From Echinometra lucunter (Eukaryota > Echinodermata > Echinoidea > Camarodonta > Echinometridae): a stretch of 64,000 nucleotides of DNA. Below, piece by piece: positions 34,512 through 45,338 of the stretch (positions are counted from its first letter, which is position 1; every line of letters begins with the position of its first letter). Made by a program: the position numbers and the translations under genes. Location of the stretch: assembly GCA_029962745.1 (NCBI GenBank), contig CM057154.1, positions 272,954 through 336,953 on the forward strand, given 5' to 3'. The notes below the pieces were generated by a model. It saw only the letters and a program-made list of their open reading frames with translations. It was not told the origin of the DNA and ran no database searches.

Positions 34512-36002
34512 GGGTCTCCCCGTCCCCCGGGATTTCCACTCATGTTGCTAACCATCCATACTCCTATGACATTTACGAAACTATATAGGTGACCGCCACG
34601 AATGAAGTTGAGGGAAGGGTCCGATAATTATTATGGGGGTAGTTGTCCAGAGCTTAGTTTTCTCTGGTCAGGGCACTATGTAGTTGCCATGTCGGGGGAG
34701 CAGTTTTCCCAGAGAAGAAAACAATATAAGTTGTTCTATTCGACATCTAGCCTTTGAAGCCCTCATAAATAATCGAAAAGCTTTACACAATTCCAAAATA
34801 AAACATCTCTTCTTCCTTTGCCTGTCTCTCGTTCTGTAGGCAGGATTGCAACGTATCTCAAGTCATGCAGTATCGGTGTGACTGCACTTCTTTTTTATCT
34901 CACGTTTTACTCAAATTAAGGTTAGTTTTGTTCCAACTTCTATCAGGACTATGTATGCGACGCTAGAAGTAGTATTATGTTTACCTTTTAACATGTTTAA
35001 CTTGTAGAGCAGTGAATGCGACGAGGCAAATGCAAACGGACAGGGTTTTTACCTGAAATTAAAAAAAAAAGAAATTGATTTAAAAATGTTTATGTTGTTA
35101 AATATTTCATTAAAAATGAAAGACTTTAATTCTGTATTGTTTACTGGAAATAGGCAGCTTTCAAATAATGTGTGCTAGTTTGCTTCTTTGTCAGCAGAAA
35201 AAAAGTGGTCATTTTTACAACAGAGATAGAGATCGATATCAAAGTAATTCAGTTAATAGACTTTGAATGAAAGGGACAATTCATATAGCGTTTACTTGTA
35301 CTTTGTATTTGTATTTAATTTATTTAATCACGAGTAAAAAACCTGCCATCAGCTAGAAGCTGCTTTTCAGCAAGGCCGTGAACAGAAATCAAACATAATG
35401 ATACAAGAAATACAAAACAAATATGTAAAGGAAAACAGAACATGATTGGAATCACAATGAATCAAAATAATTAAAAACATGTTTTTAAATTTTATTCACG
35501 AATAAACACATCATACATCGTATTCTAACCAATTCATAAGTAAATCATAAAAAGTACCACGTAAAGTCACAAATGAATTCGCGTTGCAAATATTCTCATC
35601 AATAAACCCTCAATCAACATGATCAAGTTACTAGTTTTGTGAAATCAAAATTTAATACGGAAGTATCACAGTTAATATAGATCTGATACTATGTCGTGTA
35701 ATGATTGTAAAGAAAATCCTACTTTTATTTCCATTCTATTTAATTCTACAATAACGGAAAATGTTTTACAAAGATTTTTACTTTACAGAAACCAATATGA
35801 GCATTAAAAAACAGCACATAAGAATATTGTAATGGTGAACATATATTCAGTAAGAAAATGCTAACTGTATGTGGCGGAAACCTTGGAAAGCAAACATGGC
35901 AAAGATATATGAATTATGAATCAGGTTCCCTAACATTATCACAGTATCATTTACTAATCAAAATGTATAAAAAGGCATACATGTACTTACTACTGAAGCC
36001 AT
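33384..36002 (-). pseudogene. six-cysteine secreted protein gene copy B, frameshifted at exon 2 end
   Basis: This is the inverted copy of the gene at 110-3453. Exons are 36002-35991, 35052-34985, 34020-33784 and 33457-33384. Exons 1, 3 and 4 match copy A in length and keep the six cysteines, RFRR site and Ser-Ala tail. Exon 2 is 68 nt instead of 58 because of a 10-nt insertion just before the GTAAAC donor. Using that donor changes the phase, and exon 3 would reach a TGA within four codons. No other GT in the right phase is obvious. The 3' AATAAA of copy A reads TATAAA here. Copy B is a probable recent pseudogene unless splicing differs. Several intron 2 bases also differ, so a sequencing error is possible but less likely. 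Confidence 0.7.
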
Positions 36003-36098
36003 GGTAGAAGATTTCTTGAGTCGGATGTTTTGAATCTGGTGAATGTATTGAAGTTCCGACCGATGATGAGTTATGCTAAAACATAAGGATTTCATCTC

Positions 36099-36138
36099 TT
36101 TTATAGAAATTGTCACGTCTAAATTTTGTTGTGGGCGG
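36099..36138 (-). promoter_or_regulatory. TATA box and GC box of six-cysteine gene copy B
   Basis: On the minus strand a TATAAAA (36105-36099) sits about 100 bp upstream of the ATG at 36002. A CCGCCC GC-box-like motif lies about 30 bp further upstream (36133-36138). The arrangement matches copy A where both are visible. Confidence 0.5.
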
Positions 36139-38227
36139 AGCAATTTAAACAAATACAATCGAATATTTGAAAATATGACATTTGACATATTAATTTAGCA
36201 ATTATTTCAAATGTCATTTGAAGGACGAATAAATAGGTAACGATTAAACTTGAACTGACAACGTTTTACAACATTTCAATTTTACTTGTTTGGCATATCA
36301 AGCCTGATTGGTTGATAGGGATTGTCCCTTTACATTATCTTGCCATTTCGAATTAGAATACTAGTTATGGGATTAATTCTATTAAAATACATAATTAAAA
36401 ATGACAACTTATTTCGTTTTAACTTTTTTAGTGGTAATGAAAACGTCAAACCCTCACAAAGTTCAGACAATCTAAGAACAATCAAATAAACAAAATGTAG
36501 AGACCACACGAAAAAAAACCCAACAACAACACTATACTGTCTAAAAGTTGGATATCAAGAACTTAATTATGTCGTAATAGGATTAGAAGGCATCGAAGGC
36601 CATATATAGAAAAGTTGAAACCATGCATGGAGCGAAAAGGCACTTTTTATTACACCGAACAGAAATCGAATATTATGTACAACCCTCTCATCTGTGACAA
36701 AATGGCTATTTGGTCCATTGCCAATTCTTACCTATTTGTCCTATGTTCGCCACCATGCCAACAAACAGCCTGAGGAAAATGTAAACCATGGAGAGAAAAG
36801 TCATTTTGTATAAAAAAACTCATACGTGCAAAGTTATCATTAATTGCCTTTTAGTCCATTGCTAATTCGACTTACCTGTCTCATTGCATAATTTGATATA
36901 TATTTTTTTTTCACATGATGCACAGTCATCTTTTGCATGGTGCAGGTTACACCTCATGCCAGTTCGTCTAATGCCCATTTAAGGCATTATGGCCAGTTGC
37001 TCTAGAGCTAGGGCCTCTTCTAATTCTCACTTACTGGTCTTAATATCAGCGTGGTCTAATATAAGCAAATAAAACGTAAGGGCCACAGGGGACTTTATAA
37101 TTTTGATATGATGTTTTTTTCTCTGTGTGTTCTCTTTTATTTTGTATTTTCAATCTAAAGACAGTTTATATATCTCCTGGGAGCAACCTGTGATAGGGCT
37201 CCGACCTTTGTTGCTACTCCACATTCAAAATTTGATGATTCGCATTCCTTTTTTATTATTTTTTTTTTTTATTGTTTTGTATTTCTTGTATAACTTGTAT
37301 TATGTTTGTATATTTCTGTGATTGTGCTGATGTCAGTGACGTCATATTTTATGAATGTGGAAAATAAATGCTTACAAAAAAGGGGGGAAAGACCTGGATA
37401 TTCGGCCAAATTGTTAAAGAAGACGAAATGATTAGTAGCAGTACTTTTCATTCGACCAAATGAAAACCATGCTTGAATACTGGACGACATCAATACAATT
37501 AGACATGTTATACCTCATGTTTAAAAGACGAAATGGGTGTAAAAGAAAGTCATGTTAAACCAGGTAATATAGGCCTACTATACAGCCTATATCAGACAGT
37601 GTGCTTAGAGCTCAGATGAAACGATGAACAGGTTGTCTCACTGGAACGGGTCGGCCCCTGTTTTAAGTCTATGGGGTCAGTAGTCAACAGGTTAAGTGAA
37701 TACTAATTGTGCTTAGGAAACGCAAACCAAAGGCGGACTTTGGATAGTTGACAAACTGGGAAGACGACAACCCGATTGAACGAAACAAAAACTGGACGAA
37801 TTGGCATTGAACCAAATGGCAATAACCCTTCATAAAACAGGTCGCGCACTAATTTGCCAATGAATCATTGTTCTGCCTATCAAAAGGTAGGCCTGTGCTT
37901 AATCTGACATATAATTAGCATGAAGTTCGGATTCGCTTGTGCCAATTACAGGGAGACAATATTTGTTAATTTTTATTGAAAATCTTCCAAATCAATCAGC
38001 ATCTTCTTAATCATAAGTCACCCGTCAGATGTAATTAAGAAAATTTTCATATTTTCAGATATTTCCAATGTGCACGTCAATATATTTGTTTTTTCCTCGA
38101 TCGGATCTTGACTTGTAACACGGCATATAATTGTACGCGGGATTCCAGTTATAGTGCCGAGTATACAGTACCGACCAATCAATGTAATTCGTCAAAACTA
38201 AAGCGGAAAGAACCATTGTTGAGCGGT
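36139..38227. other. intergenic AT-rich stretch, no gene recognised
   Basis: No exon-like frame with splice context was found. 36640-36900 has recurring words such as GTCCATTGCYAATTC, suggesting a small dispersed repeat. 37090-37380 ends with AAAATAAATGCTTACAAAAAA and may be the 3' end of a retroposon. Confidence 0.4.
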
Positions 38228-38479
38228 CAGGGGTGGCGCCAGGGTATTTTGATGGGGGAGGGGGGATGACCCATAGGTGAGTTTATTTACGTTTTAGATG
38301 AAAAAATAGGGGTATTCATGGTCACATGACCCAACCCTCTCTTCTTCCATACTGTTCTTTCTTCTTTCTCCTCTTTTCTTCTTTATCTCCCCTTTTTCTA
38401 TTTTTTTTGGTCACTTGAAAAATTATGGAGGGGGGGGGGCGGTCTCCCCTTGCCCCCCTCTACTGGTAGTGTCGCCCTG
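38228..38479. mobile_element. hAT-type MITE of the CAGGGGCGGCGCC family
   Basis: It starts CAGGGGTGGCGCC and ends GTGTCGCCCTG, and resembles 4780-5015 along its length, including ATAGGGGTATT and CACTTGAAAAAT. The flanks TGAGCGGT and TAAGCGAT agree at six of eight positions, an aged duplication. Confidence 0.7.
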
Positions 38480-38850
38480 TAAGCGATTCATGGTTGATGT
38501 ATTCTATAACAGATGTTCACACTTCTATTGCGGTACCACTGTATTTGAAGGAGCGACAGGGGTGGGGTGCAAGTTATCCCCCTTTTGACAGATTTCCGAA
38601 CATGGAAAATGCAACGAAAGGAGTCGTATAAGACAGTAACTGTATAGACTGCTCTCAGAAGCGCACGAAATATTTAATTTTCTATATACAGGGGCCCTTA
38701 AAAGTCGTTTCGTTAGTCAGTGTTCAGACACACAAATCCATCGTATAGCTAGCTTTACCGTTTGAAGGTTTCAGTATAGCTGCTATACAGTTTTGGTATA
38801 GCTCTACGACGAATTTTTTGTGTCTGAACACGGGGATGGATTCAAATTAC
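38480..38850. other. spacer with no recognised feature
   Basis: Unique-looking sequence between the MITE and the GAA microsatellite. It has two short TATAGCT words near 38750-38790 and no coding character. Confidence 0.35.
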
Positions 38851-38915
38851 AGAAGAAGAAGAAGAAGAAGAAGAAGAAGAAGAAGAAGAAGAAGAAGAAG
38901 AAGAAGAAGAAGAAG
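38851..38915 (+). repeat. (GAA)n microsatellite
   Basis: About 21 uninterrupted GAA/AGA units. Confidence 0.95.
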
Positions 38916-38940
38916 GTGAATGCTCCCGACAAGGGTAATT

Positions 38941-38950
38941 GATGATGATG

Positions 38951-38995
<45 letters not shown>

Positions 38996-39216
38996 TTAAT
39001 AATAATAATAATAAGAACCCTTATTTACTCAGGTTATAGCCACTTCAGCTTTATTAGCACCCTTCTCCATTCTTAAATGCCGAGCGCCTGGCTAGAAGGT
39101 AGAAGGTCCCATTTTTGTAAGTCTTTCAGTGACTCGGCCGGGGATCGAACCCACGATCCCCCGTTCATGAGGCGGACGTACGCTCTATCAATAATTGAGC
39201 CAACATGCCCGGTTAG
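38941..39216 (-). mobile_element. tRNA-headed SINE with (ATT)n tail
   Basis: On the minus strand the head has TGGCTCAATTATTGATAGAG and a T-arm-like GGGTTCGATCCCC, then a body with CTTCTACCTTCTAGCCAGGC. It ends in a long ATT/AAT microsatellite (38948-39013) that forms the 3' tail. Same family as 11086-11292. Confidence 0.8.
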
Positions 39217-40258
39217 CATCACGCATTAAGCTATACCCAAACATAATTATTTAACAAAGAATTATTTTCACCTATATTTTCAATATTTGTTGGCAACGTA
39301 TCGGATAACCATGGTAGCGATAGCTGTTCGGTCATCCTCCTCATCCTTTCTCTCTTCCTCTCTTTCCCTTCCTATTTATCCATCTCTTTCTCTCTCCCGT
39401 CGTCTCTATTTTTTCTTTTCCTTATCTCCATCTTTCTTTCTTTCTTCCTTCCTTTCTTTCCTTCTTCATCTCCTCCTCATTCTTTTGTGCCTTCCCAGTC
39501 TTTCTGTTTTTTCTGCTCTCTATTTGAACGAACGAACTTTAGACTAATGACGGTTTCGTGAAACGCAGCCCTGCTTCTCACATTGACACCCGCATTGACA
39601 TTCCCTTTCCTCTTCCAAAGGTGAGTCGACTTTTACACCACGGCCGGTGAAGTGAACCTACCCTATACATGAAGGACACGGAATCAGAATAGCATGACGA
39701 ATCCATTTGTGATTCTAATGAATTTTTAAATCATTTATATCAGAAAAACATCGAGGATAATCGGTCTGTAGTCTGCTTCATTGGTTTGTTTCTAAGGTAA
39801 CGTGCGTTGTAAAAAAAATTATTGATGCTCATGTAGCTATCCCATAATAGTATCTCATCTGGGTCAGATTTTCCTACAAGCTTACCATGAACCTGAAAGC
39901 AAAAGGAACCATCCAGCAGCTCTCGTGCATCGATCGAGTCGAACTCGTCTCACTTGGTAATGCAATCATTTTATCCCCCTCGTTTTGGTTTAATACCTGA
40001 GTTTCTGCTACGATCAAAACATCATAATTTGTGATTCAAACGTTGTCCTTAGGAGCTAACTGTTAGACTTCATTTACATCGTTCTCTTGGATCATATCGT
40101 AATAATATTACTAATAACACGGAACACCTTATACTAGTCCTCGCATCCGCCTCACAAGGTCAGCTCTGGCTCTGCTAGCGGTAGCGTGGCTAGGCTACCG
40201 ATTTTGGTCCACATCAGTATCGTAGCACATCTTGGGAGATCTTGGAGATTGACATAAT

Positions 40259-43200
40259 ATGGTGAGTGTTTCTTATTCGAACTCTAAAAGGAAATACCCA
40301 CATTTTAAGGATGGTAGTCGAAATAACAAATGGGATGAATTATCCAATTTGAATTTGCAGTGTATTTATGGTAGTGTATTATGGTAGAATGCCCTTTTCA
40401 TTAAAATAATTTTGACAAGTCTTACGTACTAGGGCATTTTGCGCTCTTTATGTCTGTGGGAAATGAACGGTTACAGCTCGTTATTCCGAAGGTTCGTTAT
40501 TCCGAAGGTTCGTTATTCCTAAGGTTCGTCATTCCGAAGGTTTGTTAGTCCGAAAATGAAATAAGGTTCGTTATTCCGAAGGTTCGTTCGTTCGAAAATG
40601 AAAACAGGTTCGTAATTCCGAAGCTTCGTTAATCCGAAAACGAAATAAGGTTCGTTATTCCGAAGGTTCGTTAATCCGAAAATGTAATAATGTTCGTTAG
40701 TTCGTTAGTTATTTTCGGACTAACGAACCTTATTTCATTTTAACGAACCTGTTTTCATTTTCCGACTAAACCTTCAGAAAAATGAAACTTCGGAATAATG
40801 CCACAAATGTTCCGATAAAAGAACCCTTTTTCATTTTCGGACTAACGAACATCTAGGTATACGCAATTGCGTGTTTCGGAGTAACGAACCTTCGGAATAA
40901 CGAACATCACGAAATGAACATGAGTCCCGTATGGTCTAATGCTAATCCAAACTATACAGGGACTTTCACCTTAGGACAATCACCAGGTATTATAATGATG
41001 GGGGGACCATAGTTCGCGCACATTTTATATTTTTAATGAAGGCAATTTTTGATCCATAATTTCTCAATTTTTATCAAAAATTCTTCTGATTTAAATGACA
41101 CCAAAGGCAAAACAAAGTTTTAGATTTCAAATGGGCGCAAGAAGAACATGTTATTTACGAAGAATTCCCGAGATATCGCGATCGCAAAATTCGATGTCGT
41201 ATCGCACCGCTCTGGACCTGGAAAAGTGTTATAAAAATAACGAGACCTAACTTCGCGCACGCCAGTTTTCAAGTGATTAATACAAAATAGAGATCCATAA
41301 AAGGTAAGATAATCGCATTTCTAGGAAGGCAAAATGCCGCTGAATAATTTGATACCACATTTTACTTACAATTTTGATGACATCGTCTCTCGAAAAGAGG
41401 ACCCTTGTCGACAAGTCCAGTTTTTGTCAGAACGAACGCAAAACGCTGCCAAATTTGCCGATTTTTCATTCATAATTTCAAAATTCCTTCTCTAATTTCA
41501 AAAGGAAAGTAACTTTCAGGGTAATTTTAGGGTGCTCTTTCCGTTGGTGCTACCAGTTTTTCACAATCTTTTCTAGTTTTTGAGATATTGCCCTGTGCGC
41601 GAAGTTTGGACCTGCGCGAAGTTAGGTCACTCTGCCATACAGATAATGCCTGCCTAGAGGTTTAACCCATTTGTGACAGGAATTATTTAAAGCCTAATTT
41701 GATCAGCTTTTATTCTTCAAATTGGCAAAACCAACATTCTTATTTTATTGCTACATTTTTCTTATAAAACTTCATGTATCTGAAATGAATATAAATTGAC
41801 AGAAATTATGATGAGAAGTCAAAAAGTTGCCAATTTGCATGGGAAAACGGTGATTTAAAACTTTCTATCACATTGCCAATTTAAGGATTTTAATGCTTAT
41901 TTTCCTTTTAAAAATTTTCAGCATCAAACAACGAATATTGACGCAACCAAAATGGGTCCAGTGTGTGTAGAATTTTTTGCTCTTTCTGCTCATGTATTTG
42001 GTATGATTTTTAGGGCTTTGCATCAAAAGATATTAGGCCAAACCACAAAATGTGGACCTCCGTCATGAATGGGTTAATATAACATTTCATTTCCCCGACG
42101 GAGTTATATTTTGCCCAAGGGGTTATATTTTCCCCGAAGGGCGCAGCGCTGAGGGAAAATATTGTCCCGAGGGAAAAATATAGCTTCGGAAGGGAGATGA
42201 AATATTATTTATTAAAGAGATAGACCAGGCAATATCTGTTATATTATATAGTCTGTATAGATTCGCCATCAGAGTACAGCATTAACTCGCACTGTCTGCT
42301 GCAGCTCCGATGTAAAAAAAAATAATAGGCCTAGCTACGTAATAAGGAAAAAATACAGCTCGCGCCTGCATGCAGCATGCATACTACGCGTACACACCTG
42401 ACTACGCAGCATAGTTACGCAGTGAGTGACGTCATGTCGGTGAATATAACGCCGTTATATTGACCGAGGTGAACGTCAAAACCACAATATAACAATTGCG
42501 ATCCTTGCAGCACTAGTAACGTGATGGTGTTTTGACCAATCATTGATTCATATCTATATAGGCTATGTAATATTGAATTATTTGCTGTACCTTGCACTTT
42601 CCAGTATATTCATCCATGCCTGCGGCCCCAGTCAAATTTAACTTCACTTTTGAAAGTTTTGAATTAACTGGTTTATGCTTAAGTGAAACTTTTAATGAAA
42701 AGTCTTATACCTAATCAATAACTTCCTGATGCAATATCGCCGAGAAGTAAGTTTCTCTTTGAATGTCTATATTCTACCCGTTTCTTTGACTGTAAGATTA
42801 GTTCCGTCTAATGAATCTGTCTGCCTACACAAGTTTGATACCCTTATTATGTACCAAACTACAGTATTTCACATTAGAATTCTAAAAATCAAAATATGAA
42901 TTTATCATTTCTAAAATGATGCCGATGTGATCAAAACTGTATCTTTGTTAGGCCATTAATACAGAAGCTTGTTTAGGAAAATACAAAATTAATTTCCTCC
43001 TGAATGGAGCCAAGGCCGTAGCCCTATAAACTTTCTTCTCATTTTTGCAATTTTCCTGTACTGCGTGCTCACTCAAGCACGACGTTACGAAATTGGCAAT
43101 TAATGGAATGGAATTAGCTTAGCTTGCCAGACATTAATTACAGCGTTCAACTCTCTCAAAGATATTTAATTTAGGTCTGTCAATAAATATGCCTTTTCAG

Positions 43201-45260
43201 TCTTATGTACTCAGTCAAGCGTGAAAACGTGGCTTAAACGGCTGAAAGTTGTCAACATGCATGCATCCGGCCAAGACGTCACTGAAAATTATGACTTATC
43301 TCTGTGTCAGTTCATGGAGCGATTATATTTTGGGGGGTCAAATTTTGATATGGTTGTTTTTCGCCTTCATCCCATGTCACTCAACCGTGTTGTATTGAAT
43401 ACCATTTCAAAAAGTCATTGACACCTCTTAAAACATGTTTCTCAAGACTTTCCATACAAATTCAAACTTGTAAGATGTCAACAAACTGATTATTTTTTCT
43501 TTGTCGTGTGTTCAGTCAACCGTGAAATAACGTACATAAATGGCACAATATGTCTGGAAGCAACCATAAAACATAACACCTACCCTAAAGTGACGGATCC
43601 AGAATTTCTCCAAGCATCAGTTATTCAAAGTTATGAACCTTGCTAACTTCGCAAAGTGGCCATTTTGTCTCCTAACTGTGCTCACCTGAAGCATGACAAG
43701 ACGACTCTCCACAATTTTTACACAAACGGTAACTAGGAAGTTTTGCTACACGCAAGTATGATCAGATTTGTTTCAACACCTGATCAACAAATATTGCAGG
43801 TTTTTTTTAAGGGGGACCTACATGTATTTTTTGTGCACAGTTTAGGTCAACACTAGATTTGTATATAAGGTGGGAGTTTTCTCAGACTGGTTTACAATTT
43901 GCCCAGAACTTGCTCAGAATGTGCCCACTTCTCGCAGAAGTAACCTGTGTCGAACACACGCAGTATTCTCAGTTATAATCACCATCTGATCAGAGTAGGC
44001 CCTATCCTAGTTACATTTCCCTGATCTGATTGAAGTTATCAACCTGTAGAGAACGCTTTCATTCAATCCCGACTTGGACAATGAAGTGGACATTATTTTG
44101 GGACATCGTTCCAAACGCCATTTCGACATTGTCATCGACTTTGTCTTCGACATCACTAAGGACAATTATCTAAATTCGAAGTATGTGGACATTGATCCCA
44201 ATTTCGATGTCGTCTTTGACATCGTCATCGACTTCGTCTTCGACATCGCCGTGGACTTTGGAATTATCTGGAATTACCATGGAATATATTACAGTTTAGC
44301 ACAGTGGACTTTTTATCTCCCAGTCTTCTTTAATGTAGGTCTTGACATTTAATTTGATTGCTTCCGTTTCCTGTTAGATTGTAAATGATAGTAACGAAAC
44401 ATTTTCTCATTTAATCAATAATTCATTTGTTGCATATCTTATCATTCTTCGACCTGACATCGTAACAAGTTTATGTAGGCTTTTCGCTGATTGTTGAATT
44501 TTTTGAAAGAAACAAAGTTAAATCATATCAAATCAAAGAAAAAGGAGGAAGAGGAGGAGGAAGAGAGGAGGAAGAAGAAGAAGCAGCAGCAGCAGCGGAA
44601 GAAGAAGAAAAAGAAGAAGAAGAAGAAGAAGAAGAAGAAGAAGAAGAAGAAGAAAAAGAATAAGTAACGAAGAACAACTAAAGGGCTATCAACATGACGA
44701 GGATGGGGAAGAAGAGGAAAACCCAACGACGACGATGATGATGATGATGACGATAAGGATGATGAAAATGATGACAATGATGATGATAATGATGACGAAG
44801 ATGATGAGGATTATGATGATGATGATCATGGGGATGAAAATGATGATGATGATGATGATGATGATGATAATTATGATGGTGATGAAAAGAACAATATTAC
44901 CGTTTAATCATGGTGTATCTGGCCATGTTTTTTTAAAGATTGATGCGAATTGATGGCAACTTGAAATCATTCGCGAACTTGAATTAAACGGACTGACTTC
45001 AAGATGGATTGATTTGAATCAATTGCACCTCTTAAAAAGACAGGGCCCTTGTATATTAATTTGTAACAATATTAAATCATCTGAACTGAGTACATGTATT
45101 TTTCAAAAATTGATATCCGCAGGCTAAGGATCAGAGGCTCCGAGTAGTCTGGATGTTCTTCTTAGGTTCCATAACCTTCTTGTCCTTCGGTAGGTATAAT
45201 CATGATAATCCCGGGTATGATTTGAACATTGTCTCTCTTCTTCATTTTGTTTCACCTCCA

Positions 45261-45338
<78 letters not shown>

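Larger units (their letters stand above)
30345..36117 (-). repeat. arm B of a large inverted duplication
   Basis: Reverse complement of 1-5240, from ACGTGTTGTTGTTTACC (about 30356) to beyond the copy A promoter (the end of comparable sequence is set by window position 1). Arm B is longer mainly because of a 1257-bp element, 30702-31958, absent from arm A. Other differences are small, including lack of the 1989-2025 palindrome. Confidence 0.85.

Noticed and set aside
44523..44953. Poly-Ser/poly-Phe and Met-rich frames on both strands
   Set aside because: Products of GAA and GAT microsatellites.
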